From Paenibacillus sp. J2TS4 (GTDB lineage Bacteria > Bacillota > Bacilli > Paenibacillales > NBRC-103111), in the NCBI RefSeq assembly GCF_018403245.1, contig NZ_BOSH01000001.1, positions 744,001-808,000 of the forward strand: 64,000 bases of DNA, given 5' to 3'. The translations under genes were made by a program, and so were the position numbers. A model generated the notes under the pieces. That model was not told the origin of the DNA and searched no databases. It worked only from the letters and a program-made list of their open reading frames with translations. Shown here piece after piece: positions 43,895 through 53,535 of this stretch (position 1 is its first letter; each line of letters opens with the position of its first letter).

Positions 43895-45142
43895 ATGAAT
43901 CGCGGTTGGATAATCCTGGGCTGGATCACACTGCTTTGCCTGATTTGGGTAGGCGCGGGTTGCGCGAATCGTTCGCAGCCCGGAGAGGGGGGCAGGGAAG
44001 TGCTGGAACCGACCCCTGCCGTCGGAGAAAGAATACCTGGCGCCGGCGGGAAGGTGGAGGAACAAACGGAACCGCCTGCAGCTCCGAGTCCCCCTTCACC
44101 GGAGCCGGAAGAGACAGTGACCACCGTCCGGTTCGCCGCGGTGGGAGATGTCCTTATCCACAGCTCCTTGTACAAGGACGCCAAGACGGAAGACGGCTAC
44201 CAGTTCGGGCCTATGTTCGAGCTGGTAAAGCCGTTTATTTCGCGTGCTGATTTCGCCATGGCCAATCAAGAGTCCATGATTGGAGGAGAAGCGATCGGCC
44301 TGTCGGATTACCCGCAATTCAACAGCCCGTTTGAAATCGGCACCACTTTGAAGGAGGTTGGCTTCGAGGCGGTTACGATCGCCAACAATCATACGCTGGA
44401 TCGGGGCCCGCAAGCGATATTGAATGCGATCGGCCATTGGGATTCCATCGGGATGATTTACACCGGGGCTTACCGTTCGAAGGAGGACCGGGAGACGCTG
44501 CGCATTGTAGAGAAGAACGGAATCTCTATGGCGCTGCTCGGGTATACCTATGGGACCAACGGAATTCCCGTCCCGGAAGGGATGGACTATCTTGTTTCGC
44601 TAATCGATCCGGAGCAAATCGTTAGTGACATTGAGAAAGCGTCCCGGTTAGCCGATGTCACTGTCCTCCAGCTTCATTTTGGGACTGAGTATGAGCGCAT
44701 GCCGAACAAGCAGCAGAAGGAGCTCGCCCATCAACTGGCCGAGGCGGGCGCGGATTTGATCATCGGACATCATTCGCATGTTCTTCAGCCCTGTGAGTGG
44801 ATAGAAAGAGAAGATGGACAGCGGACCTTCGTGATCTATTCGCTTGGCAATTTTCTATCGGGACAAGAAGGGGTCTACAAAGAAATTGGAGGAATCCTCG
44901 GCCTCACGATTGAGAAGCGCGTGCAGGGGGAGCAGCGGACCGTCACCCTGCTTGAACCCGCTTTGCTGCCTACCTGGACTCATAAAAAAAACTGGCGAAA
45001 TTATAAAATCCTTCCGCTGGATCAAGTGACTGAACAGCAGCTCCCCGGTGTGGCGGGTTACCGCCAAGAAATTGCCGATCATATGACTCGCTGGATGCCC
45101 GAGCTTAAGATAATATCGTCCGGCGAAGTGGGAGGTTCCTGA
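43895..45142 (+). CDS. CapA-family lipoprotein (poly-gamma-glutamate synthesis type)
   Basis: A roughly 415-residue protein. A lipoprotein signal (GWIILGWITLLCLIWVGAGC) is followed by a Pro/Glu-rich linker of about 60 residues, then a calcineurin-like CapA domain: RFAAVGDVLIHSSLYKDA, FAMANQESMIGG, VTIANNHTLDRGPQAI, VTVLQLHFGTEYE, IIGHHSHVLQP and FVIYSLGNFLSG, whose Asp/His/Asn residues form a metallophosphoesterase-like site. An in-frame ATG also occurs at 43883. CapA-type proteins are linked to poly-gamma-glutamate capsules, but no capBC genes are here, so the real role may be another wall polymer. Confidence 0.9.
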   Translation: MNRGWIILGWITLLCLIWVGAGCANRSQPGEGGREVLEPTPAVGERIPGAGGKVEEQTEPPAAPSPPSPEPEETVTTVRFAAVGDVLIHSSLYKDAKTEDGYQFGPMFELVKPFISRADFAMANQESMIGGEAIGLSDYPQFNSPFEIGTTLKEVGFEAVTIANNHTLDRGPQAILNAIGHWDSIGMIYTGAYRSKEDRETLRIVEKNGISMALLGYTYGTNGIPVPEGMDYLVSLIDPEQIVSDIEKASRLADVTVLQLHFGTEYERMPNKQQKELAHQLAEAGADLIIGHHSHVLQPCEWIEREDGQRTFVIYSLGNFLSGQEGVYKEIGGILGLTIEKRVQGEQRTVTLLEPALLPTWTHKKNWRNYKILPLDQVTEQQLPGVAGYRQEIADHMTRWMPELKIISSGEVGGS

Positions 45143-45240
45143 CAGGAATGAGGAAGGATAGCTTTTTTTAACATTACAGAAATTATAGTTTCCGGGGATG
45201 AGCGGGTCTCTTTCCAAACTTATGAAGGAATGCAAAAATG

Positions 45241-45411
45241 CAGTCGATAGGTGACATTTGATCTCATTTCACCAGATCTACTGCAAATATACAGTAGATT
45301 CGGCCATGTAGGCCCGAAAATGGCTGAATCGAAGAAATCGACTGTATGATTGCAGTCGATGACCCCAAAAGAGCGGAATCCGGTCAAAAGTAATGTATTA
45401 TTGCAGTCGAT
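45241..45411. repeat. Spaced CAGTmGAT repeats with two matched hairpins
   Basis: CAGTCGAT or CAGTAGAT occurs at 45241, 45292, 45353 and 45404, with spacings of 51, 61 and 51 bases. The middle two are right arms of hairpins of identical geometry: ATCTACTG/CAGTAGAT (45276-45283, 45292-45299) and ATCGACTG/CAGTCGAT (45337-45344, 45353-45360), each with an eight-base loop. The differing base changes on both arms together. The rest of the 438-base gap after capA has no gene. Confidence 0.65.
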
Positions 45412-45459
45412 TGTCAGCGGTGCACCAACACCAACACTTACGCTTATCCATCCTCATAG

Positions 45460-45480
45460 AACGCCGTCTGGCGTTTTTCT
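45460..45480 (+). terminator. Terminator downstream of the capA region
   Basis: AACGCC (45460-45465) pairs with GGCGTT (45470-45475), loop GTCT, followed by a T-rich tail. It lies about 320 bases past the CapA stop, so the palindromic region would be transcribed if this ends that operon. Confidence 0.75.
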
Positions 45481-45580
45481 TAAATTATAAGAATTTTATA
45501 AGATTCACACTTATAATCATGCTTATAATTCACCGCGAAACGTTATTTCGCCGTTAAAGGACGGCGACAGCCGTTTACGC

Positions 45581-46402
45581 TTAAGGGCTGTCCTTTCGTT
45601 TGGTTCTTTTGCGATATTCGAGCGGACTGACCCTCATCATTTGCTTGAAAACCCGGCCAAAATGAGCGATTTGCTCATACCCGACCTGCTCGGCAATCTG
45701 GATGATTTTCAGGTCGGTCTCTCGCAGCAGCTTCTGAGCTTCTTTAATCCTCACGCTGTTGACATATTCCACGAACGTAAATCCCGTAACCTCTTTGAAT
45801 TTTCTGCTTAAGTAGTAGGGACTGATATAATGCTCTTCTGCCACGGAGCCCAGTGTAATTTCATCCATATACCGACTGTTGATATGCTCCACGATTTCAT
45901 AAATTTTGCGCTGCAGCGGGTTAGCCTGCTCCGGTGAATTCTCCGGTTCTTCCATAAAGCGCCGGCCTGCCAGAATAAGAAGCTGGGTTAACATGGCCTG
46001 CACGTTCGTCTTCCAGCCGGCAGGCTTATCCCTGTATTCCCCCAGCATAGCGAACAACAGCTTCTCTACAGCTTGCTTCTCCTCCGAGTTCAAGGCGATC
46101 CATTTGGAGCGGCTCTGAAAAGGGGTATAGCATACCGGATCGACAAACGGGCTCAGCCATTGGTCTTCGAACTGAAGCAGGATGCGCTCGTGATTAGCGA
46201 CCCCGGTATCGGTCGTCTTATGCAGCTCATACTTGTCAATGAAGACGATCCCGCCTTCTTTAATCGGATGAGTCCGGTCTTTAATGAAGTAATCCCTCTC
46301 CCCTTGCAACAAGTAGTAAATTTCATAGTACGGGTGAAAATGATGGGCGGACATCGTGAAATGGCCTGTCCGTTTGACCTGCTCAATAAGAAATAAATCC
46401 AC
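45581..46402 (-). CDS. AraC-family regulator of the uronate module
   Basis: A 273-residue protein with an N-terminal cupin sensor (TMSAHHFHPYYEIYYLLQGE, EGGIVFIDKYELHKT) and a C-terminal AraC helix-turn-helix pair (YMDEITLGSVAEEHYISPYY; LKIIQIAEQVGYEQIAHFGR). The open frame extends to 46471, but GTG at 46402 is preferred: AGGAGGAG stands seven bases before it, and the protein then begins VDLFLIEQVKRTGHF. It is divergent from a Gfo/Idh gene and the UxaE/UxaC-like genes, and likely controls them. Confidence 0.9.
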   Translation of the reverse strand: MDLFLIEQVKRTGHFTMSAHHFHPYYEIYYLLQGERDYFIKDRTHPIKEGGIVFIDKYELHKTTDTGVANHERILLQFEDQWLSPFVDPVCYTPFQSRSKWIALNSEEKQAVEKLLFAMLGEYRDKPAGWKTNVQAMLTQLLILAGRRFMEEPENSPEQANPLQRKIYEIVEHINSRYMDEITLGSVAEEHYISPYYLSRKFKEVTGFTFVEYVNSVRIKEAQKLLRETDLKIIQIAEQVGYEQIAHFGRVFKQMMRVSPLEYRKRTKRKDSP

Positions 46403-46472
46403 ATTCTCTCCTCCTACTCTACAAGGTTGCGGGTGCCTCGACATCCGTTTCGGCTTCGATAATAATATCATA

Positions 46473-46533
46473 CAATATTTGCGAAATATATAGACAAAAT
46501 ATGCAAGGTTTTTATATTAATGGGCAATATTTG
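46473..46533. promoter_or_regulatory. Direct repeats in the divergent regulatory region
   Basis: CAATATTTG occurs at 46473-46481 and 46525-46533, 52 bases apart (about five helical turns), between the AraC gene and the Gfo/Idh gene. AraC proteins commonly bind such direct repeats. The remaining gap to 46746 is AT-rich and without a gene. Confidence 0.4.
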
Positions 46534-46746
46534 TTTAGATATACATCTATTCTTGCGATAAAATGAATAAAAATTGATTCTATTTACCCGGCGCTATCGA
46601 CCATCCTATTCCTCGATTTCCTTTCAATGAATGCGCTTAAGAGCGTCAGATTCGTATCCTTTCCGTTTCCTGAAAAGGGTTGACGCTCTTGATCTGGCAG
46701 CGGGGATCGGACTCTGAAATGCGCCGGAGGCAAAGGAGAATGGATA

Positions 46747-48033
46747 ATGATGCTGAAAAAGTATGCGCTTGTAGGAACCGGCGGTCGTGCGGAGTTTTTT
46801 TACGGCCCATTGGCCCAGAAGTACCGAGAAACTTCCCAGTTGGTTGCCTTCTGCGATATCAATCAGACCCGAATGAATTACGCGAACCGTCTGCTTCAGG
46901 ACAAATACGGAAGCGAGCCCGTGCCAACTTATCGCGCAGATGAGTTTGACCGGATGATTGCCGAAACGAAGCCGGATATTGTCATTGTTACTTCCGTCGA
47001 CCGAACTCATCATACGTATATCATTCGCGCGATGGAACTGGGATGCGACGTCATCACGGAGAAGCCTATGACGGTGGATGAAGAGAAATGCCAGCAAATT
47101 ATCGATGCCGTGAAGCGGACCGGCCGAGATTTGCGGGTAACGTTCAACTACCGCTATGCTCCGCATAACACGAAGATTCGGGAGCTTATTCGAGACGGCG
47201 TTATCGGAGAGGTCTTCTCCGTTCACTTCGAATGGCTGCTCAATACGAAGCACGGAGCCGATTACTTCCGTCGCTGGCATCGGGATAAGCGCAACAGCGG
47301 GGGACTGCTGGTCCACAAATCGACGCATCATTTTGACCTCGTTAATTTCTGGCTGGGCACCCATCCGGAGACGGTTTACGCCTTGGGCGGCCTGCGCTTC
47401 TATGGACGCGAGAACGCGGAAAATCGTGGCGTAACCCAGTTCTACCAAAGAGCTTACGGCAGTGAGATTGCCCGCCATGATCCTTTCGCCCTTGATCTGG
47501 AGAAGAACAGTCATTTGAAATCGCTATACCTCGATGCGGAGCATGAGGACGGCTATCAGAGAGATCAGAGCGTATTTGGCGACGGAATTAATATTGAAGA
47601 TACGCTTGGAGTTATGGTCAGCTACAAAAATAAAGCGATCCTTACTTATTCTTTGAACGCCTACTTGCCTTGGGAAGGCTTCAATATTGTGTTTAACGGC
47701 AGTAAAGGCAGGCTGGAAGTGAAGGTCGTGGAACGGCCTTATGTCAATTCCGGCGGCAAAAAATCCGAGGAAGGCGCATTGAAGCATAAATCCGTTACCG
47801 TTCATCCGATGTTCGCCGAGCCTTATCAGGTGGCTATAGAAGAAAGGGAGGGAGGGCATGGAGGCGGAGATCCCATTCTGCTCAATGATCTGTTCGGAAC
47901 TCCAGAGCCGGACCCGTTCAACCGGGCAGCTTCACACATCGATGGAGCAGTTTCGATCCTGACCGGGATAGCGGGCAACCAATCCTTGCGGACCGGGCAG
48001 CCGGTTAACCTTGATCGTTTAATCAAGTTTTAA
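46747..48033 (+). CDS. Gfo/Idh/MocA-family oxidoreductase
   Basis: A 428-residue NAD(P)-dependent sugar dehydrogenase. The Rossmann domain begins KYALVGTGGRAEFFYGPLA; PDIVIVTSVDRTHHTYIIRA and DVITEKPMTVDEEKC carry the conserved EKP Lys. The substrate domain shows RVTFNYRYAPHNTKIRELI and GGLLVHKSTHHFDLVNFWLG with the catalytic Lys/His region. It is the first gene of the uronate module (38 bases before the UxaE gene), so its substrate is probably a uronate or a derived glycoside. Start ATG follows AAAGGAG by eight bases. Confidence 0.93.
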   Translation: MMLKKYALVGTGGRAEFFYGPLAQKYRETSQLVAFCDINQTRMNYANRLLQDKYGSEPVPTYRADEFDRMIAETKPDIVIVTSVDRTHHTYIIRAMELGCDVITEKPMTVDEEKCQQIIDAVKRTGRDLRVTFNYRYAPHNTKIRELIRDGVIGEVFSVHFEWLLNTKHGADYFRRWHRDKRNSGGLLVHKSTHHFDLVNFWLGTHPETVYALGGLRFYGRENAENRGVTQFYQRAYGSEIARHDPFALDLEKNSHLKSLYLDAEHEDGYQRDQSVFGDGINIEDTLGVMVSYKNKAILTYSLNAYLPWEGFNIVFNGSKGRLEVKVVERPYVNSGGKKSEEGALKHKSVTVHPMFAEPYQVAIEEREGGHGGGDPILLNDLFGTPEPDPFNRAASHIDGAVSILTGIAGNQSLRTGQPVNLDRLIKF

Positions 48034-48071
48034 CGAGCACTTTTGCAAAGTCGAAGAAGGAGGAAAGTAGA

Positions 48072-49601
48072 ATGGATCTTTATTTGGCTCTTATCGAGCA
48101 GTGGAATGAAGCGGAGGTAGACTTAGGCAGGGAAGGAAGAATCAGCTTCCCGGAGAATGGGGAGCATGCAGGGCAAATCGTTGTGTACGGGCGGTCTTAT
48201 ACATCGCTGGACGGCGTTAAGCTGCTTATGGTGAAAGGACTGGAAGGCAAAGGCTTATTGGTCTGGGGCAGCGGGGAGCTCTATCAGCAACTGAACGGCG
48301 AAGAGAGAAGCGGCTATAAGCTGTGCGGACTGACTCATGAGAATCGATTGGTGCTTAACCGTTTGCTGCCGTATACGGCTCCCCGGGCACTAGGCAAGCA
48401 GACGGCGACGATCGGTCTGGGGGACCGGCTCGGCCTGGCTTCCCCCGGACATATTGAGACCGTGCGAGGCAGAGGAATCAGACCGGTGCTGGCTCAACAA
48501 AGCATCCGCGAGCTTAACCTGACCAACCGCGATTACAAGCAGGTGCTGGATTCCGCCTGTTATGCGGCTCTGCAAGAAGGGTACCGCGACGGTTTTGGGG
48601 CCGATGGCGACCATCTGAAGGTGGAGCAGGATATTGAAATGGCGTTGGGACTCGGCTTCACTATGCTGACTCTGGATTGCTCCGATCGGATCGATAACAC
48701 GATCGAAGGCAAATCCGAGGAGGAAATTGCCCAGCAATACGCTAATCTGCCGGAAGACGTAAGGAAGCGGCTGGAGCAGACGTATTTGCAGCAAGAGATT
48801 AAAGCGGGCTCTGTCGCCATTCATTTTGATATGGCGAATCTGCAAAAGTATGCGCTGGTTTATTTAGATGCCATTGGGTTTACGATTGAAATCTATGAGA
48901 AATATATCCGCAACCTGGGTCGTCCGATCGATTTTGAGCTGTCGATAGACGAGACGATGACGCCGACCGATCCGGCGGCTCATTATATGGTAGCTCATGA
49001 ATTGTATTTGGCAGGGCTTGATTTGTACAGCGTGGCTCCCCGTTTTTGCGGAGAATTCCAAAAAGGAATAGATTATATTGGAGATCTTCGCCAATTTGAG
49101 CAAGAGCTGCAAATCCATTCCGCGATCGCGGACCATTTTGGCTACAAGCTGAGCATTCATTCCGGCAGTGACAAATTTAGCGTGTTTCCGATGATTGCCA
49201 AGTATACGAAGGGCCGTTTCCATGTGAAAACGGCGGGAACGAACTGGCTCGAAGCGATGCGAACCATTGCTAAAGTCCATCCGCAATTGTATCGGAGAAT
49301 GCATGAATATGCGCTCAACCATTACCCTGAAGCGTTAGCCTATTACCATGTAACAACCGACTTCGATGCAATCGTACCGTTGGCGGAAATGAGCGATGAG
49401 CGACTGCCGGAGTATATGGACGAAAATAACGCTCGTCAGTTGATTCACATTACGTACGGGCTGCTTCTGCAGGCTAAGGACGAGCAGGGACACAGTCTGT
49501 TTAAGGAAGAGCTGTACCGCACGTTGGAGGAACGGGAAGCGGAATACGAACAGGCGTTGATCCGTCATATCGGACGCCATTTGGAGCTGTTGGGCAAATA
49601 A
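48072..49601 (+). CDS. uxaE: Tagaturonate epimerase (UxaE family)
   Basis: A 509-residue TIM-barrel protein resembling the hexulosonate epimerase UxaE (Thermotoga TM0440 type), which converts D-tagaturonate to D-fructuronate and so joins galacturonate to glucuronate breakdown. Characteristic parts are GLGDRLGLASPGHIETVRGR, LTLDCSDRIDNTIEGKS, FELSIDETMTPTDPAAHYMV, KLSIHSGSDKFSVFPMIAKY and RFHVKTAGTNWLEAMR, with Asp, Glu and His in positions suited to metal binding. The ATG follows GGAGGAAAG. It lies between a dehydrogenase and a UxaC-like gene, consistent with uronate catabolism. Confidence 0.9.
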   Translation: MDLYLALIEQWNEAEVDLGREGRISFPENGEHAGQIVVYGRSYTSLDGVKLLMVKGLEGKGLLVWGSGELYQQLNGEERSGYKLCGLTHENRLVLNRLLPYTAPRALGKQTATIGLGDRLGLASPGHIETVRGRGIRPVLAQQSIRELNLTNRDYKQVLDSACYAALQEGYRDGFGADGDHLKVEQDIEMALGLGFTMLTLDCSDRIDNTIEGKSEEEIAQQYANLPEDVRKRLEQTYLQQEIKAGSVAIHFDMANLQKYALVYLDAIGFTIEIYEKYIRNLGRPIDFELSIDETMTPTDPAAHYMVAHELYLAGLDLYSVAPRFCGEFQKGIDYIGDLRQFEQELQIHSAIADHFGYKLSIHSGSDKFSVFPMIAKYTKGRFHVKTAGTNWLEAMRTIAKVHPQLYRRMHEYALNHYPEALAYYHVTTDFDAIVPLAEMSDERLPEYMDENNARQLIHITYGLLLQAKDEQGHSLFKEELYRTLEEREAEYEQALIRHIGRHLELLGK

Positions 49602-49646
49602 ACAGCAGCTCTGAAGGAGAAAATTTCAGATTGGAGGAGAGCGAGA

Positions 49647-50915
49647 ATGATAAGCGAACGGGAGCAACTGGCCGCTGTCGTGCAGGACGCGGTCCAACGT
49701 CAAAAAGTTACGGATATGCATACTCACCTTTATTCCCCCAATTTTGGCGACATTTTGCTATGGGGCGTTGATGAACTGCTCACTTACCATTATCTGGTGG
49801 CGGAAGTGATGAGGTGGAGTGAGATTTCCATAGACGATTTCTGGAAGCTGAGCAAGCAGCAGCAGGCCGAGCTAATCTGGAACAAGCTGTTCGTGGAGCA
49901 TTCGCCGGTAAGCGAAGCATGCCGCGGAGTTCTGACCACTCTGCAGGGACTCGGGCTGGATTTATCCACTCGCGATTTGCAGCGGTACCGTGAGGTGATA
50001 GGCAAAGCCGATCGTTGTAGCCAGGTCGACCGAGTGTTGGAGCTGGCAAATGTCGATCACGTGGTGATGACCAATGACCCGTTCGATGACCGGGAGCGGG
50101 CGGTTTGGCTCGCGGGCACGAAGCCCGATTCCCGGTTCCACGCGGCGCTTCGAATCGACCCGCTGCTGAACGAATTCGAGTCCGGCAAGCATCGTCTCCG
50201 TGAGTGGGGGTACGCGGTAGGTGAGGATTGGGACGAGCCAACCGCGGCGGAGGTCCGCCGCTTCCTGAAAGATTGGATCGGGCGCATGAATCCATTGTAT
50301 ATGGCCGTATCGCTGCCCCCGACATTTGCTTATCCGGAGGAATCCGACCGCGGACGGATCATTCGCGATTGCATTCTGCCAGTGGCGCGCGAGGCGGGAA
50401 TTCCGTTCGCCATGATGATTGGCGTCAAGAAGAAGGTCCATCCGGCGCTCGGCGATGCCGGCGACTTCCTGGGTCCAGCGGGGATGGAAGCACTGGAGTA
50501 TCTGCTGTCGCAATACCCCGACAATAAATTCATCGTGACGATGCTGTCGCGGGAAAATCAGCATGAGCTGGCCGTATTGGGCCGCAAGTTCCGCAATTTG
50601 ATGGTTTTTGGCTGCTGGTGGTTCCTTAACAATCCGGTCATTATTAACGAAATGACCCGCATGCGTCTTGAATTGCTTGGGTTGAGCGTCGTTCCTCAGC
50701 ATTCCGATGCGCGTGTTCTCGATCAATTGATCTATAAATGGCGGCATTCGAAAGAACTGATTGCCGATGTGCTTATAGAGAAGTATTCCGATGTTCTGAA
50801 GACGGGCTGGAAGCTGGAAGCGGCTGAAATTCGCAGAGATGTAGCGGATCTGTTCCGCAACAACTTCTGGCGTTTTGTCGGACGGCCGGATAAGGTGCAG
50901 GTGCCTGAAGAATAG
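49647..50915 (+). CDS. Glucuronate isomerase-like protein (UxaC family, shortened)
   Basis: A 422-residue amidohydrolase-superfamily TIM barrel related to uronate isomerase, which interconverts D-glucuronate/fructuronate and D-galacturonate/tagaturonate. The metal motif is VTDMHTHLYSPNFGDILLWG; also visible are NVDHVVMTNDPFDD, RIDPLLNEF, MMIGVKKKVHPALGDAGDF and VVPQHSDARVLDQLIYKW. Canonical UxaC has about 465-470 residues, so this is a shorter, diverged member. It sits 45 bases after uxaE with its own GGAGGAGAG ribosome site and ends at a terminator. It probably supplies or uses the UxaE keto-uronate. Confidence 0.85.
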   Translation: MISEREQLAAVVQDAVQRQKVTDMHTHLYSPNFGDILLWGVDELLTYHYLVAEVMRWSEISIDDFWKLSKQQQAELIWNKLFVEHSPVSEACRGVLTTLQGLGLDLSTRDLQRYREVIGKADRCSQVDRVLELANVDHVVMTNDPFDDRERAVWLAGTKPDSRFHAALRIDPLLNEFESGKHRLREWGYAVGEDWDEPTAAEVRRFLKDWIGRMNPLYMAVSLPPTFAYPEESDRGRIIRDCILPVAREAGIPFAMMIGVKKKVHPALGDAGDFLGPAGMEALEYLLSQYPDNKFIVTMLSRENQHELAVLGRKFRNLMVFGCWWFLNNPVIINEMTRMRLELLGLSVVPQHSDARVLDQLIYKWRHSKELIADVLIEKYSDVLKTGWKLEAAEIRRDVADLFRNNFWRFVGRPDKVQVPEE

Positions 50916-50930
50916 CAGCAAGATTTATAG

Positions 50931-50977
50931 AAGCGGTCTCTTTTTGCAGATATTCTGCTTAAGGGATCGCTTTTCTC
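50931..50977 (+). terminator. Terminator of the uronate operon
   Basis: AAGCGGTCTC (50931-50940) pairs with GGGATCGCTT (50963-50972) over ten bases with G-T pairs. The loop contains a second small hairpin (GCAG/CTGC), and T residues follow. Confidence 0.8.
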
Positions 50978-51042
50978 ATGGCTTGATCAGGCCCTGAATA
51001 ATTTTCCCTTCTTTAAATAGAGAAAATAAATAATGGAGTTTG

Positions 51043-51070
51043 TAAATTTTCTATCTTAACTTTCCGATAT
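51043..51070 (+). promoter_or_regulatory. Sigma-D type promoter upstream of the chemoreceptor
   Basis: TAAA at 51043-51046 is followed after 16 bases by TCCGATAT (51063-51070), which matches seven of eight bases of the Bacillus flagellar sigma-D -10 (GCCGATAT). It lies about 250 bases before the start codon. The rest of the 50978-51322 gap is AT-rich with no gene. Confidence 0.5.
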
Positions 51071-51322
51071 AGTTCTAAAGTAGTGAATGTGTTGAAAAAA
51101 TTCTATTGGAAGATAAGTCTTCAGGCACTGGCAATACATTAGTGAAAGGTGGAGTTGTTTAAGTTGTTTATCAACTGAAAAGGGAGTCTACTTGTCAAAA
51201 GACAAATCAGTTTCATTTTAGATTAAACCGAACAAAGAAGCTGCCTTATTGCCCATGTAAACAATTGTAAAAAATAAAAAAGGGTGCATGACATCCTTAT
51301 TTCGGATCAGGAGACGAGCCCT

Positions 51323-53395
51323 ATGTTCAAGAAATCATGGTCATTTCGCACTAAATTAACGATTACGATCTCGGTCTTTACCTTTATTGTAGCCGGCGTT
51401 TTATCTTTTATCGATAACAGGCAATTGGAAAGACTCATCGTTGCCGAGAAGAAGATACAGTATCAGCTGGTGGAAGACAACATCAGGAATGCCGTCCAGA
51501 ATGTCGATCTGGTTTATGACGTATTCGAGCAGGATATGGAAGAACGGATGAAGGCTTCTCTGGAATTAATGGCTAAAAAGTATATGGAAAATCCTTATTT
51601 CGATACATGGGATTTCGCAGCCTTAAAAGAACAGTTTAATGATATGGATATTTTTGTAATAGACAAACAAACGACAGTAGCCTACTCCAGTCTGGCCTCG
51701 GATATTGGTCTTAGCTTCGCCAACGCAAAGGAGTTTGCCGCCCTTCTGCATAAAAGGATGGAAGGGGGCGAATTTACCGCTGATGGAATGGATGTTTCCG
51801 TCAATACCGGGGCGATCAAGAAGTTTGCTTACTTACCGACTCATGACCACCAATACTTGCTGGAGGTCGGAGTCAATCTGGAGGAAAGCCACTTATTTAA
51901 AACCTTTAATTTTCTGGATGCGTCCGAGCGGATTATTGAAAATTACAATGTTGTGAACGATATAACCTTATTTACTGCGACCGGTTATGCACTTGGAAAG
52001 CAGGGTGAGGATGGCAAAGCCTTTAAAATTGATGATGAGCTGCTTCCCTCCTTCCAGGAGGCCTTTGAAACGCAACAAGTCCAAGAGGTGGAATTAAGCC
52101 GGGACGGGAGCCTGTTAACGTACCATTACGTTCCATACAAGCTTGATGATCGAGATGGGGATTTAAGCCGTTCCCGGATCATTGAGATCGTTTATCATAA
52201 TGAGGAGCTGGCGCAAATTATTGCGGAGCAAAAGAGAGTATTCTGGTTCAAACTGGCGATTTCCGCCTTGGGTGCTCTGCTCATCTCCTGGTTAATCGGG
52301 CGTCTGCTGACCAAGCCTATCGTACGTATGGGGCATCTCATCGACCGAACCGCACAATTTGAGCTTAAGGAATGGGCCGTCGATGTGGAAAAGCTCAACT
52401 CCCGGGACGAGATGGGAGCGATGGCCCGCTCGATTATGGTCATGCGCCAGCAATTGAACGAGATGGTGCACAAGTTAATCTCGGTATCGGATTCGATTAG
52501 CGATAACGCCCGAGAAGTGAAGCAATCGACGGACGGGGTGACCCGGCAATCGAATGGAGCTGCCGAAGCTGCCAAGCAATTGTTCAGTCACATGCAAGAA
52601 ACGATGGCGGTAGCCGAGGAGATGAATGCGACCCTGAGTGATATCCAGACAGTGATTGCCGGGGTGACGGAACAAACGGCGGAAGCCGCATCGACCTCGC
52701 AGGAGGTCAGTGAACGGGCAGTTCAACTGAAAGAAATATCGCTCGCCTCCCGTGCTACGGCGGATCAAATTTATGCGGATGTGAAGGAGCAGACAGAGAC
52801 GGCGATCCGACAGTCGGCCTCATCGATGGAACAGATTCATCGACTGGTCAGCGCCATTCTGGAAATTTCCGAGCAGACCCATCTGCTTGCGCTTAATGCT
52901 GCTATTGAAGCAGAAAGGGCGGGGGACAGCGGCAGAGGTTTTGCCGTCGTGGCCGGAGAGGTTCGCAAGCTTGCAGCACAGTCGTCGGTAGTAGTAAGCG
53001 ATATTCAGCGGATAATAATTTCGGTGGAGGAATCGGTCAATCATTTGGCGGAAAGTTCCTCGAAGGTACTGGAGTTCATTGATCGCCAGGTACAACCCGA
53101 CTATGTCAAGCTGATTGATACTTCGGAGCAATATAACGGAGACGCTGCTTACTTCAACCATTTGTTGACGGAATTCAGCGCTTCCTTCGAACAGCTTCAG
53201 GCGTCGATTTCAAGTACTGCTTCCGCTCTGGGGCAGGTCACCAGCTCGATTAGCGACAATGTCCAGCGAGTGGAGGAGATTACCTCCCAATCTGCGGGGA
53301 TAGCGGACAATAACGGGCAGATTGCTTCGATCTCCAATCAAAACGTGGAATCAGCCAATACCCTGAGGGAAATCGTTAAACGATTTAAAGTATAG
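51323..53395 (+). CDS. Methyl-accepting chemotaxis protein
   Basis: A 690-residue chemoreceptor. Membrane segment at about residues 12-30 ([18 protein letters not shown]), an extracellular sensor of about 280 residues, a second membrane segment at about 310-330, a HAMP domain, then a long cytoplasmic coiled coil whose hairpin tip is intact ([20 protein letters not shown] followed by [20 protein letters not shown]). The frame opens at a GTG (51284), but ATG 51323 follows AGGAG. No C-terminal CheR-binding pentapeptide is seen. The ligand is unknown; closeness to the uronate operon suggests sensing of plant sugars, but there is no direct evidence. Confidence 0.93.
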   Translation: MFKKSWSFRTKLTITISVFTFIVAGVLSFIDNRQLERLIVAEKKIQYQLVEDNIRNAVQNVDLVYDVFEQDMEERMKASLELMAKKYMENPYFDTWDFAALKEQFNDMDIFVIDKQTTVAYSSLASDIGLSFANAKEFAALLHKRMEGGEFTADGMDVSVNTGAIKKFAYLPTHDHQYLLEVGVNLEESHLFKTFNFLDASERIIENYNVVNDITLFTATGYALGKQGEDGKAFKIDDELLPSFQEAFETQQVQEVELSRDGSLLTYHYVPYKLDDRDGDLSRSRIIEIVYHNEELAQIIAEQKRVFWFKLAISALGALLISWLIGRLLTKPIVRMGHLIDRTAQFELKEWAVDVEKLNSRDEMGAMARSIMVMRQQLNEMVHKLISVSDSISDNAREVKQSTDGVTRQSNGAAEAAKQLFSHMQETMAVAEEMNATLSDIQTVIAGVTEQTAEAASTSQEVSERAVQLKEISLASRATADQIYADVKEQTETAIRQSASSMEQIHRLVSAILEISEQTHLLALNAAIEAERAGDSGRGFAVVAGEVRKLAAQSSVVVSDIQRIIISVEESVNHLAESSSKVLEFIDRQVQPDYVKLIDTSEQYNGDAAYFNHLLTEFSASFEQLQASISSTASALGQVTSSISDNVQRVEEITSQSAGIADNNGQIASISNQNVESANTLREIVKRFKV

Positions 53396-53485
53396 CCAAC
53401 GATAGCTTCGGGCGTGCTCCTCGCTCATTTTTGGCGAAATATCGGAGTCCGGCAGCAGCACTTTTTATAACAAGAAGAGCAAAAG

Positions 53486-53535
53486 AAGCATTCCGATCCC
53501 ATCTCGTACATAGGATCGCAGGAATGCTTTTTTTG
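53486..53535 (+). terminator. Terminator after the chemoreceptor
   Basis: AAGCATTCC (53486-53494) pairs with GGAATGCTT (53521-53529), with an inner GATCC/GGATC pair, followed by a run of T. Confidence 0.88.
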
